This document shows, piece by piece, positions 43,383-55,572 of a DNA stretch of 64,000 nt. The stretch is taken from assembly GCF_905171765.1 (NCBI RefSeq), contig NC_053389.1:400630645-400694644 (forward strand). Reading direction: 5' to 3'. The notes under the pieces were generated by a model. That model searched no databases, was not told the DNA's origin, and saw only the letters and a program-made list of their open reading frames with translations. The stretch is from Bufo bufo (Eukaryota > Chordata > Amphibia > Anura > Bufonidae). Numbering within the stretch: the first letter of the stretch is position 1; the number at the start of each line of letters is the position of its first letter. The position numbers and the translations under genes were made by a program.

Positions 43383-44123
43383 AGGGTTTCTGTCACCCCA
43401 CAAAACTCTTTTTTTTTTTTTTTTTTTGGATAGTTAGATTCCTTATAGCGCGATATAGGAGAATATAATAGTCTTACTTACTTTCATGCGGCCGATTCTT
43501 TAGAAAACGAAGTTTTATAATATGTAAATCAGGGCTCTACCAGCAAGTAGGGCGTCTACTTGCTGGTAGCCGCAGCAGAAATCCGCCCCCTCGCCGTGTT
43601 GATTGACAGGGCCAGCCGTGATCTCCTCCTCCGGCCGGCCCTGTCAGTATTTCAAAAATCGCGCGCCTCTGGTCATTCGGCGCAGGCGCACTGAGATGAG
43701 GAGGCTCGTCTCCTCAGCACCCCCTCAGTGCGCCTGCGCCGATGACGTCTTCTCTTTCGGTGATGTCATCGGCGCAGGCGCACTGAGGGAGTGCTGAGGA
43801 GACGAGCCTCCTCATCTCAGAGCGCCTGCGCCGAATGACCAGAGGCGCGCGATTTTTGAAATACTGACAGGGCCGGCCGGAGGAGGAGATCACGGCTGGC
43901 CCTGTCAATCAACACGGCGAGGGGGCGGATTTCTGCTGCGGCTACCATCAAGTAGACGGCCTACTTGCTGGTAGAGACCGGATTTACATATTATAAAACT
44001 TCGTTTTCTAAAGAATTGGCCGCATGAAAGTAAGTAAGACTATTATATTCTCCTATATCGCGCTATAAGGAATCTAACTATCCAAAAAAAAAAAAAAGAG
44101 TTTTGTGGGGTGACCTAAACCCT
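43383..44123. mobile_element. TTAA-flanked foldback MITE, 741 bp
   Basis: The arms are inverse copies over nearly the whole length. Ends AGGGTTTCTGTCACCCCAC and GTGGGGTGACCTAAACCC lie directly inside TTAA (43379-43382 and 44124-44127). The turn near 43750 has GATGACGTC and a TGATGTCATC inverse. The identical short frames on both strands (43603 plus and 43714 minus) are products of the palindrome. Confidence 0.9.
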
Positions 44124-44127
44124 TTAA

Positions 44128-45480
44128 GGACCAGACAATTTTTTGCAAATCTGACCAGTGTCACTTTAAGTAGTGATAACTTTAAAACGCTTATCCAGGC
44201 CATTCTGAGATTGTTTTTTCTTCACATATTGTACTTCATGACACTGGTAAAATGAAGTAAAAAAAAAAAATCATTTTTATTTATAAATAAATACCAAATT
44301 TACCAAAAATTTGTAAAGAATTGCAAATTTCCAAGTTTCAATTTCTCTACTTCTAGAATACGTAGTAGTACCTCCAAAAATAGTTATTACCTTACATTCC
44401 CCATATGTCTACTTCATGTTTGGATCATTTTGGGAATGATATTTTATTTTTGGGGATGTTACAAGGCTTAGAAGTTTAGAAGCAAATCTTGAAATTTTTC
44501 AGAAATTTTCAAAAAACCAATTTTTAGGGATCGGTTCAGGTGTAAATAACATAACAAAAACAAATACAGGTGCACTCTGCGGTCTTACTAACCCTCGTAC
44601 TGGTGTAAAATTAAGAATTAGCCAACATATCCTGCTTGGAGGACATGTCTGAGCCCGAGCACCGCGCCAAGGTTTCTCAAGTAGCTCGGGAACCTAACGC
44701 TAAACCTACCTGGGCCGTATGGGCAATACCAGGAGCCAGTGGGCGAATTACAGGTGCGCAAGGTCAGACTCAAAGCAATCTCCCAGTAACCTCCAGCATG
44801 TGACCATGCATACAATGGAAGGAGGCAGAGAGCTCTGAGCCCCACCCAAGACTGGCTGATATAGCCCGGGCCTCACATGTGCACCAGAATGCTGCCTGTG
44901 GATGGAAATAAATGCACATTCAGACTAGGAGTTTCTACACCTTCAGGTCTGAAGTCACTTTGTGAGGCTTACCCACTTTTTAAGGACCAGTTTAAAGTCT
45001 AAAGTCACTTTGTAAAGGCTTACATAATAGAAACCACCCAAAAATGACCCCATTCTAGAAACTACACCCCTCAAGGTATTCAAAACTGATTTTACAAACG
45101 TCGTTAACCCTTTAGGTGTTCCACAGGAATTAATGGAAAATAGAGAGATAATTTCAAAATTTCACTTTTGGCAGATTTTCCATTTTAATATTTTTTTTTT
45201 TCAGTTACAAATCAAGGGTTAACAGCCAAACAAAACTCAATATTTATGGACCTGATTCTGTAGTTTACAGAAACACCCCATATGTTGTCGTAAACTGCTA
45301 TACGGGCAAACGGCAGGGCGCAGAAGGAAAGAAATGCCATATGGTTTTTGGAAGGCAGATTTTGCTGGACTGGTTTTTTTTGACACCATGTCCCATTTGA
45401 AGCCCCCCTGATGCACCCCTAGAGTAGAAACTCCAAAAAAGTGACCCCATTTTAGAAACTACGGGATAGGGTGGAAGTTT
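44128..45480. other. Interior of the TTAA element, no gene
   Basis: AT-rich repeat DNA. The stretch 45110-45470 resembles, inverted, motifs of the satellite at 48.9-54 kb (CCATATGG, CAGGGCG, AAAGTGACCCCATTTT). A diverged insertion with ACCTTCAGG and TGGATGGAAA blocks lies near 44540-44950. Confidence 0.45.
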
Positions 45481-46400
45481 TGTTGGTACTAGTTTAGGGT
45501 ACATATGATTTTTGGTTGCTCTATATTACACTTTTTGTGAGGCAAGGTAACAAGAAATAGCTGTTTTGGCACCGTTTTTATTTTTTATTATTTACAACAT
45601 TCATCCGACAGGTTAGATCATGTGGTATTTTTATAGACCAGGTTGTCACGGACGCGGCGATACCTAATATGTATACATTTTTTTTATTTATGTAAGTTTT
45701 ACACAATGATTTCTTTTTTGAAACAAAAAAAATTAATGTTTAGTGTTTCCATAGTCTGAGAGCCATAATTTTTTCAGTTTTTGGGCGATTACCTTGGGTA
45801 GGGTATGATTTTTGCGGGATGAGATGACGGTTTGATTGGCACTATTTTGGGGTGCGTGTGACTTTTTGATCGCTTGCTATTACACTTTTTGTGATGTAAG
45901 GTGACAAAAAATGGTTTAGCACAGTTTTTATTTTTAATTTTTTACGGTGTTCATCTGAGAGGTTAGGTCATGTGATATTTTTATAGAGCCGGTCGATACG
46001 GACGCGGCGATACCTAAAATGTATACTTTTTATTTATTTTATGTAAGTTTTACAGAATAACAATAATATAATATAATAATATTTTTTAAAACACAAAAAA
46101 TTATGTTTTAGCGTCTCCATATTCTGAGCCATTTTTTTTTATTTTTTGGGCGATTGTCTCAGGTAGGGGCTCATTTTTTGCGGGATGAGGTGACGGTTAG
46201 ATTGGTACTATTTTGGTGGGCAAACGCCTTTTTGATCGCTTGCTGTTGTACATTTTGTGATGTAAGGTGACCAAAAAATTGTTTATTTAGCAGTTTTTAT
46301 TTTTTATTTTTTACGGTGTTCATCTGAGGGGTTAGGTCATGTGATAGGTTTATAGAGCCGGTCGATACGGACGCGGCTATACCTTATATGTATACTTTCC
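45480..46400. repeat. Three tandem ~355-bp units
   Basis: GGACGCGGCGATACC (or GGCTATACC) recurs at about 45653, 46003 and 46370. Each is preceded by GGTTAG-TCATGTG and followed by TATGTATAC then T-rich runs. The units are diverged. Confidence 0.8.
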
Positions 46401-46559
46401 CCCCCCCCCCCCTATTTTTTACCAACTTTTTTTTTTTACTTTATTTGGGGAAAATTAAGTTTTTGTTTATTTTTACTTGAAACTTTAAATTTTTGGGGGA
46501 AAAACTTTATTTTTTAAACTTTTTTTTCACTTTCTTTTTGTCCCACTTTGGGACTTCAA

Positions 46560-47000
46560 CTTTTGGGGGTCTAATCCTTTACAATGCATTCCAATACTTC
46601 TGTATTGGAATGCATTGGCTGTATGAGTAATACTGTGTGTATTAGTCATACAGCTTCCGGCCTGTCAGATCCAGGGGGCTGGATCTCACAGGCTCGTCAC
46701 CGGAAGGCAGCGCCGATGCCTAAGGAAGGCATCGCGCTGCCTTCCATGCCATCGGGTCCCCCTTACAGCCGCATGGGGACCCGATTGGCACCGCCGCCAG
46801 CCGACGCAACCACAGGTAAAAGCTGCAAACCGCAGGTCTGAATTGACCTGCGGTTTACGGCGATCGCCAACACGGGGGGGGGGGGTTCACAGGACCCCCC
46901 CACGCATTTAGCCAAGGTGCCTGCTCAATGATTTGAGCAGGCACTGGGTTCCGATCACCGCCAGGATAACATGCCGTACCGGTACGTCATCTGTCCTGAA
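46560..47000. other. GC-rich end of the TTAA element
   Basis: CAATGCATTCCAATACTTCT and GTATTGGAATGCATTGGC near 46583-46620 form an inverted repeat. A CTGCAAACCGCAGGTC/ACCTGCGG pair lies near 46822. There are C and G runs at 46875-46905. I see no gene. Confidence 0.45.
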
Positions 47001-48060
47001 GAGGTTAAGTTCTCCTGCTAAATGTCTTGATAAACTTGGGAATTCATTTTTCCTTCGATGATGGCAATCCGTCCAGGCCCTGACGCAGCAAAGCAGACCC
47101 AAACCATGATGCCCACACCACCATACTTCACAGTTGGGATGAGGTTTTAATGTTGGTGCGCTGTGCCTCTTTTTCTCCACACATAGTGTTGTGTGTTTCT
47201 TCCAAACAACTCAACTTTGGTTTCATCTGTCCACAGAATATTTTGCCAGTACTGCTGTGGAACATCCAGGTGCTCTTGTGCAAACTGTAAATGTGCAGCA
47301 ATGTTTTTTTTGGACAGCAGTAGCTTCCTCTGTGGTATCCTCCCATTAAATACATTCTTGTTTAGTGTTTTACGTATCGTAGATTTGCTAACAGGGATGT
47401 TAGCATATGCCCAGAGACTTTTGTAAGTCTTTAGCTGACACTCTAGGATTCTTCTTCACCTCATTGAGCAGTCTGCGCTGTGCTCTTGCAGTCATCTTTA
47501 CAGGACGAGCACTACTAGGAAGAGTAGCAGCAGTGCTGAACTTTCTCCATTTATAGACAATTTGTCTTACCGTGGACTGATGAACAGCAAGGCTTTTGGA
47601 GCTACTTTTATAACCCTTTCCAGCTTTATGCAAGTCAACAATTCTTAATCGTAGGTCTTCTGAGAGCTCTTTTGTATGAGGCATCATTCACATCAGGCAA
47701 TGCTTCTTGTGAAAAGCAAACCCAGAACTGGTGTTTGTTTTTTATAGGGCAGGGCAGCTGTAACCAACACCTCCAATCTCATCTCATTGATTGGACTCCA
47801 ATTGGCTGACAGCTCACTCCAATTAGCTCTTGGAGATGTCATTAGTCTAGCGGTTCACATACTTTTTTCACCTGCACTGTGAATGTTTACATGGTGTGTT
47901 CAATAAAAACATGGTAAAATTTAATTCTTTGTGTGTTATTAGTTTAAGCAGACTGTAATTGTCTATTGTTGTGACTCAAGATCAGATCACATTTTATGAC
48001 CAATTTGTGCAGAAATCCATATAATTTCAAAGGGTTCACATACTTTTTCTTGCAACTGTA

Positions 48061-48760
48061 TAAAATGAAGAGGCATACACCTCCGATACGGAGTCTGCCA
48101 GTGAGGGAGAGGAGGATGCCACTTTTCTCTACCCCCTCATCATCATCCGCTGATGAGGGACCCTCTAGAAGGTGCTTCGGGTAGCAGCGGAGGCAGCCCC
48201 CCAGAGGAAACCCTTATGGAACCCACCCCCTGACGATTACCAGCCCCAAATTCCAGATTTTGAGGGCAGATCCGGAATACAGATAGGCTCCATTCACACA
48301 TCCGCAAGTGTGGTCCGCATCCGCTCCGCAATTGTGCGGAACGGGTGCGGACCCATTTATTCTCTATGAGGACGGAATGGATGCGGAGAGCACACTATAG
48401 ATGGCAATCTGAAATTCTACAGATGGCAATATGAAATGCGTACATCCTATTTCAATCTGCAGGTCACACAGGAACTTTTCTTCAGTTCCAAGAGGTGGTT
48501 ATCAAGGCCCTAATTTTTCAAAGCCAGGCCATGGTGTGTCCCAGTACTTCTGGAAGTCATGGTGCCCATGTTGTACCAGGGCAAAATTTTCTTGTTCACG
48601 TCCCCCAGACAGCAAGGAAGGGAAGGACCCAAAAAAAGATGCAGGATGTGTTACAAAACGGGGATAAGGAAAGACACGATTTACCACTGCAAAACCTGGC
48701 CTATGCATGCAGGACTGTTTTAAAATCTACCACTCATCCATGGAGTATTAATTTTATTTC
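48061..48760 (+). pseudogene. piggyBac-like transposase remnant (N- and C-terminal parts)
   Basis: After the Tc1 come an acidic N-terminal stretch (EEAYTSDTESASEGEEDATF) and, after a frame change, PLWNPPPDDYQPQIPDFEG, the piggyBac-type segment before the catalytic core. The catalytic core is missing. At 48285-48400 a Harbinger-like fragment is inserted. At about 48580-48730 a C-terminal cysteine-rich zinc region is readable: GRTQK, then RCRMCYKTGIRKDTIYHCKT. This is a Cys-x2-Cys...His-Cys arrangement as in piggyBac transposases, ending in a stop. By family knowledge these enzymes use TTAA sites, which suits the TTAA elements around it. Confidence 0.7.
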
Positions 48761-50432
48761 TTGTATGATGTACCCTGTAGTTTTACCACCTTATATCTCT
48801 GATTTAGTCCGCGTAGCTTACAGCTCCACTTTTCACCCACCACTACATATTCATTTCTGTGAAACACCTGTTTGCTGAAAAGTACCCTTTTTACCCCTTA
48901 AAATGTTCGTAAGGGGGTGCTCTTTCATTCAAACCTGTCTGTCTGTTTATTCAATCCTACAAAAACCATATTTTGCACTTTGCCTCTAGAGCACAAGCAC
49001 ATATGGGGTGTTTCCTGAATAGGGAGAAAATGGGGAACACATACTGGAGTGCATTTTCTCCTTTAACCCCTGCTAATAATTTTTCTTTTTCACAAATGTG
49101 TGTTTTGAAATCCGTTTAACAAGAGTTTCTGCCTGCTTTAAGACACCTGTCTGCTGAAAAAATTATCCTTTTCACCACTTAAAATGTTTGTACGGCGGTG
49201 CTCTTTCCAAAATTGGGTCACTTCTTGGGGTTTTACATTTTTGGAGACCTTTAAGAATTTTTTAAATGCGACATGGCACCTAAAATCCATCTGTTTATTC
49301 AAGCCTACAAAAAACATATTTTGCACTTGTCCTCTAGAGCCCTGCTGTGCGCCCATACAGCAGGCTACATGCAAATATGGGGTGTTTCCTGAATGTGGAG
49401 AAAATGGGGAACACATACTGGGGTGCATTTTCTCCTTTAACCCCTTGTGAAAGTGAAAAATTGGGGTCTGCTAGTAATTTTTCTATTTCACAAATGTATG
49501 CCTTGAAATCTTTTAACAAGTGTTTCTGCCTTCTGTGAGACACCTTTTTGCTGAAAAGTACCCTTTCTACCACTTAAAATGTTCGTACGCGGGTGCTCTT
49601 TCCAAAATGGGGGCACTTCTTGGGATTTTTTTATTTTTGGGGACCTCAGGAATTTTTTTAATGCGACATGGCAGCTCCATTCATGTCTGCCAAATCAGGC
49701 CAACCATATTCACATTTACCTGTTTAACTACTTTGCGCCCATACAGCATGCTACAAGCATATATGGGGTGTTTCCTGAATGGGATGAAAATGGGGAACAC
49801 ATACTGGGGTGTATTTTCTCCTTTAACCCCTTGTGTAAGTGAAAAATTGGGGTCTACTAGTAATTTTTCTTTTTCACAAATGTGTGCTTTGAAATCCTTC
49901 AACAAGTGTTTCTGCCTTCTGTGAGACACCTTTTTGCTGAAAAGTACCCTTTTACCACTTAAAATATTTGTATGGGGGTGCTCTTTCCAAAATGCTGTCA
50001 CTTCTTTGGGTTTTTAATTTCTTGGGACCTCAGGAATTTTTTAAATGCAACATGGCACCTAAAATCCATATCTGTTTATTCAAGCCTACAAAAAACATAT
50101 TTTGAAGTTTGCCTCTAGAGCCATGCTATGCGCCCATACAGCAGGCTATAAGCAAATATGGGGAACACATACTGGGGTGCATTTTCTCCTTTAACCCCTT
50201 GTGAATGTGAAAAATTGGGGTCTGCTAGTAATTTTTCTTTTTCACAAATGTGTGCTTTGAAATCCTTTAACTAGTGTTTCTGTCTTTTGTGAGACACCCT
50301 TTTGCTGAAAAGTATTCTTTCCACCACTTAAAATGTTCACATGGGGGTGCTCTTTCCAAAATGGGGTCACTTCTTGGGGTTTTTAATTTCTGAAGGCCTC
50401 AGGAATTTTTTTTATGCGATATGGCACCTTAA

Positions 50433-50709
50433 AGAGGACCTTTCACCAGAGGAAAGCCTCTAAACTAACTATACAGAAGTGTAGAGCGGCGCCCAGGGAT
50501 CCCGCTGCACTTACTGTTATCCCCGGGCGCCGCTCCGTTCGCCCGGTATAGCCTCCGGTATGTAAGTAGTTAGGCTCCACCCACTTGATCCTGCCGGCGT
50601 CTTCTTCTCCTATGCTGTAGCGCTGGCCAATCGCAGCGCTCAGCTCATAGCCTGGCTCTACACTTCTGTATAGTTAGTTTAGAGGCTTTCCTCTGGTGAA
50701 AGGTCCTCT
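50433..50709. mobile_element. TTAA-flanked palindromic MITE, 277 bp, in satellite
   Basis: AGAGGACCTTTCACCAGAGG and the inverse CCTCTGGTGAAAGGTCCTCT are flanked by TTAA at 50429-50432 and 50710-50713. Removing it restores a normal satellite unit (GGCACC-TTAAAT-gaatGTCTG). Arms of ~55 bp include AACTAACTATACAGAAGTG. Confidence 0.9.
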
Positions 50710-50948
50710 TTAAATGAATGTCTGTTTATTCAAGCCTACAAAAAACATATTTTTCACTTTGCTTCTAGAGCCCTGCTGTGCGCCCATACAGCAGGCTACA
50801 AGCACATATGGGGTGTTTTCTGAATGGGGAGAAAATGGGGAACACATACTGGGGTGCATTTTCTCCTTTAACCCCTTGTAAAAGTGAAAAATTGCGGTCT
50901 GCTAATAATTCTTCTTTTTCACAAATGTGTGTTTTGAAATCCGTTTAA

Positions 50949-51468
50949 GGCTACTTTCACACTAGCGTTCGGGGCTCCGCTTGTGAGTTCCGTTTGAAGG
51001 CTCTCACAAGCGGCCCCGAACGGATCCGTCCAGCCCTAATGCATTCTGAGTGGATGCGGATCCGCTCAGAATGCATCATTCTGGCACCGTTTGTCCTCCG
51101 CTCCGCTCAGCAGGCGGACCCCTGAACGCAGCTTGCAGCGTTCGGGTGTCCGCCTGGCCGTGCGGAGGCAAACGGATCCGTCCAGACTTACAATGTAAGT
51201 CAATGGGGACGGATCCGTTTGAAGTTGACACAATATGGCTCAATTTTCAAACGGATCCGTCCCCCATTGACTTTCAATGTAAAGTCAAAACGGATCCGTT
51301 TGCATTATCATGAACAAAAAAAAAAAAATACTAATTTTTTTTTTTTTTTTGTTCATGATAATGCAAACGGATCCGTTCTGAACGGATCTAAGCGTTTGCA
51401 TTATAGGTGCGGATCCGTCTGTGCAGATACCAGACGGATCCGCACCTAACGCAGGTGTGAAAGTAGCC
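50949..51468. mobile_element. Harbinger-like MITE, 520 bp, TAA duplication, in satellite
   Basis: GGCTACTTTCACACTAGCG and CAGGTGTGAAAGTAGCC are flanked by TAA at 50946-50948 and 51469-51471. The interior has many ACGGATCCGT-type blocks and a central palindrome CATTATCATGAACAAAAA/TTTTTGTTCATGATAATG (51303-51363). Confidence 0.88.
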
Positions 51469-54011
51469 TAAAGAGTGTTTTTGTCTGCTGTGAGACACCT
51501 GTTTGCTGAAAATTAACCTTTCCACCACTTAAAAGGTTCTAACAGGGGTGCTCTTTCCAAAATGGGGTCACTTCTTTGGGTTTTTAAATTCTGAGGCTCT
51601 CAGGAGTTTTTTAAATGCGATATGGCACCTTAAATCAATGTCTGTTTATTGAAGCCTACAAAAACAATATTTTGCACTTTGCCTCTAGAGCCCTGCTGTG
51701 CACCCATACAGCAGGCTACAAGCACATATGGGGTGTTTCCTTAATAGGGAGAAAATAGGGAACACATACTGGGGTGCATTTTCTTTTTCAGCCCCTTGTG
51801 AAAGTGAAAAATTTGGGTCTGCTAGTAATTTTTCATTTTCACAAATTTGTGCTTTTAAATCCTTTAACAAATGTTTCTGCCTTCTGTGAGACACCTGTTT
51901 GCTGAAAAGTACACTTTCCACCACTTAAAATGTTTGTACCGGGGTGCTATTTCCAAAATGGGGTCACTTCTTTGGATTTTTAATTTCTGTGGACCTCAGG
52001 AATTTTTTAAATGCGACATGGCACCTTAAATCCATATCTGTTTATTGAAGCATGCAAAAATCATATTTTGCACTTTGCCTCTAGAGCCCTGCTGTGCGCC
52101 CATTCATCAGGCTACAAGCACATATGGGGTGTTTCCTGAGAAAATGGGGAACACATACTGGGGTGCATTTTCTCCTTTAACCCCTTGTGAAGTTGAAAAA
52201 TTGCGGTCTGCTAGTAATTTATATTTTTCACAAATGTGTGTTATGAAATCCTTTTAACAAGTGTTTCTGCCTGCTGTGAGACACCTGTTTGCTGAAAAGT
52301 ACCCTTTCCACCACTTAAAATGTTTGTACGGGGGTGCTCTTTCGAAAATGGGGTCACTTCTTGGGATTTTTAATTTCTGAGGACCTCAGGAATTTTTTAA
52401 ATGCGACATGGCACCTAAAATCCATAACTGTTTATTCAAGCCTACAAAAAACATATTTTGCACTTTGCCTCTAGAGCCCTGCTGTGCGCCCATACAGCAG
52501 GCTACAAGCAAATATGGGGTGTTTCCTGAATGGGGAGAAAATGGGGAACACATACTTGGGTGCATTTTCTCCTTTAACCCCTTGTGAAAGTAAAAAATTG
52601 GGGTCTGCTAATAACTTTTCTTTTTAACAAATGTGTGCTTAGAAATCCTTTAACAAGTGTTTCTGCCTTTTATGAGATATCTGTTTGCTGAAAATAACCA
52701 TTTCAACCACTCCTTTAACCCCTTGTGAATGTGAAAAATTGGGGTATGCTAGTAATATTTTTTTTTTACAAATGTGTGCTTTTAAATCCTTTAACAAGTG
52801 TTTCTGTCTTTTGTGAGACACCTTTTGCTGAAAAGTAACCTTTCAACCACTTAAAATGTTCGCATCGGGGTGCTCTTTCCAAAATGGGGTCACTTTTTGG
52901 GGTTTTCCATTTCTGAAGACCTCAGGAATTTTTTAAATGCGACATGGCAGCTAAAATTCATGTCTGCCAATTCTGGCCAACCAAATTCACATTTAGCTGT
53001 TTGCCTACTTTGAACCCATACAGCAGCCAACAAGCACATATGGGGTATTTACTGAATAGGAAGAAAATAGGGAACACATACTGGGGTCCATTTTCTCCTT
53101 TAACCCCTTGTGAAAGTGAAAAATTGGGGTCTGCTAGTAATTTTTCTTTTTCACAAATGTGTGCTTTAAAATCCTTTAACAAGTGTTTCTGTCTTTTGTG
53201 AGACCCCTGTTTGCTAAAAAGTACCCTTTCTACCACTTAAAATGTTCAAACAGGGGTGCTCTTTCCAAATTGGGGTCACTTCTTGGGGTTTTTAATTGTT
53301 GAGAACCTCAGGAACTTTTTAAATGCGATATGGCACTTAAAATCAATGTCTGTTTATTCAAGCCTACAAAAACCATATTTTGCACTTTGCCTCTAGAGCC
53401 CTGCTATGTACCCATACAGCAGGCTAGAAGCACATATGGGTGTTTCCTTAATGGAGAGAAAATGAGGAACACATTCTGGGGTGCATTTTCTGTTTCAGCC
53501 CCTTGTGAAAGTGAAAAATTGGGGTCTGCTAGTAATTTTTCATTTTCACAAATGTGTGCTTTGAAATCCTTTAACTAGTGTTTCTGCCTGCTGTGAGACA
53601 CCTGTTTGCTGAAAAGTATTCTTTCCACCACTTAAAATGTTTGTACGGGGTGCTCTTTCCAAAATGGGGTCACTTTTTTATTTATTTTTTTATTTCTGGG
53701 GACCTTCGGAATTATTAAAATGCAACATGGCACCTAAAATCGATGTCTGTTTATTCAAGCCTGAAAAAAAAACATATTTTGCACTTTGCCTCTAGAGCCC
53801 TGCTATGCACCCATACAGCAGTCTATAAGCACATATGGGGTATTTCCTGAATGGGGAGAAAATGGAGAACACATACTAGGGTGCATTTTCTCCTTTAACC
53901 CCCTGTAAAAGTGAAAAATTGGGGTCTGCTAGTAATTTATCTTTTTCACAACAGATTTGCTAAAAATTGCCTGGTCCTGAAGGTAAAAACTAGATTGTTC
54001 TTGAAGGGGTT

Positions 54012-54616
54012 AATTAATGTTTTCAAACATTTAAAAAATTTGCACGCTGTGATTCGGGAAAAATAGTGCCTAAGGCATAATTCACCCAAATGTTAGAAAA
54101 CCAACTTTTAAAAAATGTTCCACAGTCACCTTTATAATGGACTTCCCTTTACAACCTTTTTGCAAAACACCAAGCAAAAGGAAATATAACACAATGGTTT
54201 TGAAAACAGCTGTGCAACGATAATGATAAAAACAGCAATTGCGCTCATGTTTATCACGTTCATATGAATGAGGCCTTAGAACATATCCACTATCCTATTA
54301 ATCAAAGTGACTAATAAAATACTATGCCATTTGGTTAAAGTATTCACCAGACACACGTGGCAAGATTTCATATTGTGGTTACGACTAGAGATGAGTGAAG
54401 TTTTAAAAAATTCGATTTGGACGCTTTGCCAAATTTTCCAATAAGATTCGATCCAAATTTATTTGCGACGAAGCACGTTAAAAATTAGCTATTTCCCAGC
54501 TGCAGAGAGCCTATATATTGGTGTAGAACACTGTACATTGCAGAAACATGCATAGGTAGTCTGCTGTGGTAGTAAAACTGTGCGTCAGTATGACAGGCAG
54601 GTGACAAGTGTCACTC
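54012..54616. other. No gene seen
   Basis: Intergenic DNA. 54384-54480 begins GACTAGAGATGAGTGAAG, a repeat related to 11842 and 56433. Confidence 0.4.
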
Positions 54617-54619
54617 TTA

Positions 54620-55569
54620 GGCCCCTTGCAGACGAGCGTGCCCGGATGTGTCCCGGTGCATTGCGGCAAACCCGCACGAGTAGGTACGTAATTGCAGTCA
54701 GTTTTGACTGAGATTGCGTTCCGTTGTTCAGTTTTTATCGCACGGGTGCAATGTGTTTTGCACGCGCGTGATAAAAAACTGACTGTGGTACCCAGACCCG
54801 AACTTCTTCACAGAAGTTCAGGTTTGGGTTCAAGGTTGTGTAGATTGTATTATTTTTCCTTATAACATGGTTATAAGGGAAAATAATAGCATTCTGAATA
54901 CAGAATGCATAGTAAAATAGGGCTGGAGGGGTTAAAAAAAAATAAAAAAATTTTTAACTCCCCTTAATCCACTTGTTCGCGCAGCCGACATCTCTTCTGT
55001 CTTCATCTGTGAGGAAAAGGACCTTTGATGATGTCACTACGCTCATCAAATGGTCAGTCACATGATCCATCACCATGGTGATGGATCATGTGACAGACCA
55101 TGTGATGAACCTAGTGACGTCATCAAAGGTCCTATTCCTCACAGAACAAAACAGAAGAGATGCCGGCTGCGCGAACAAGTGAATTATTTAAAAAAAAAAT
55201 TAACCCCTCCAGCCCTATTTTACTATGCATTCTGTATTCAGAATGCTATTATTTTCCCTTAGAACAATGTTATAAGGGAAAATTATAATGATCGGGTCCC
55301 CATCCCGATCGTCTCCTAGCAACCGTGCGTGAAAATCGCACCTCATCCGCACTTGCTTGCAGATGCATTCATTTCTATGGGGCCTGCGTTAAGTGAAAAA
55401 CGCACAAAGAGGAGCATGCTGCGATTTTCACGCAACAAGTGATGCGTGAAAATCACCGCTCATGTGCACAGCCCCATAGAAATGAATGGGTCCGGATTCA
55501 GTGCGGGTGCAATGCGTTCACCTCACGCATTGCACCCGCGCGGAAATCTCGCCTGTGTGAAAGGGGCCT
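54620..55569. mobile_element. Palindromic Harbinger-like MITE, copy C, complete
   Basis: Left end GGCCCCTTGCAGACGAGCG and right end CTGTGTGAAAGGGGCC are flanked by TTA at 54617-54619 and 55570-55572. Inverse arms contain AGAATGCATAGTAAAATAGG, GGACCTTTGATGATGTCAC and a core around CATCACCATGGTGATGGATC (55069). It is the most complete of three related copies. Confidence 0.85.
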
Positions 55570-55572
55570 TAG

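Larger units (their letters stand above)
43351..47004. mobile_element. TTAA-flanked non-autonomous element inside Tc1
   Basis: TTAA at 43347-43350 and 47005-47008 flanks imperfect inverted ends CTCCTTAAGGACA and TGTCCTGAAGAGG. The first Tc1 copy shows the uninterrupted site (CTCAAG for the expected CTTAAG). The insert has no transposase. It contains the foldback element at 43383-44123 and a 350-bp tandem region. ORFs at 44618, 46584 and 46908 show no domain. Confidence 0.85.
43003..47687 (-). pseudogene. Tc1 transposase copy 2, split by insertion
   Basis: The N-terminal part is at 47687-47005 ([20 protein letters not shown], then [20 protein letters not shown], then QMKPKLSCLEETHN in a shifted frame). 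The C-terminal part is at 43345-43003 with [20 protein letters not shown] (second Asp) and [20 protein letters not shown] (final Glu, 34 residues later). The N-terminal portion has frameshifts near 47400 and 47190. The C-terminal 101 codons are uninterrupted to the stop. Confidence 0.85.
42783..48058 (-). mobile_element. Tc1-like transposon, copy 2, interrupted
   Basis: Complete ends CAGTTGCAAGAAAAAGTATG and its inverse are flanked by TA (42781-42782 and 48059-48060). It is the same family as 1-1150. A 3.65-kb TTAA element at 43351-47004 splits it. Without that insert it would be about 1.6 kb. It landed in a piggyBac-like transposase start: ATG GCC at 42759 before it, and a matching frame reading EEAYTSDTESASEGEEDA after it. 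Confidence 0.92.
48880..53975. repeat. ~390-bp satellite, about 12 units
   Basis: CACTTAAAATGTTYG recurs at 48895, 49177, 49573, 49957, 50325, 51525, 51923, 52313, 52848, 53235 and 53628, typically 385-398 bp apart. Two MITEs interrupt it (50433-50709 and 50949-51468). One partial duplication lies near 52700. Other constant words are ATGGGGTCACTTCTTGG, GCCCATACAGCAGGCTA and ATGGGGTGTTTCCTGAAT. Units also contain a minus-strand frame of ~80 codons (VSHRRQKHLLKDFKAHICE) repeated from unit to unit. No known domain is recognised. Confidence 0.9.
40853..54011. mobile_element. Possible large piggyBac-like composite element
   Basis: TTAACCCCTTAAGGACCC near 40856 and, inverted, TTCTTGAAGGGGTTAA ending near 54012 look like matching TTAA-flanked ends. 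PiggyBac-type coding fragments lie between (42759; 48061-48760). A Tc1 element sits at the transposase N-terminus and an unknown repeat lies at 41640-42590. The pairing of these two ends is an inference; they could belong to two separate elements. Confidence 0.4.

Noticed and set aside
43603..43908. Identical ~64-codon frames on opposite strands
   Set aside because: An automatic consequence of the foldback element's palindrome.
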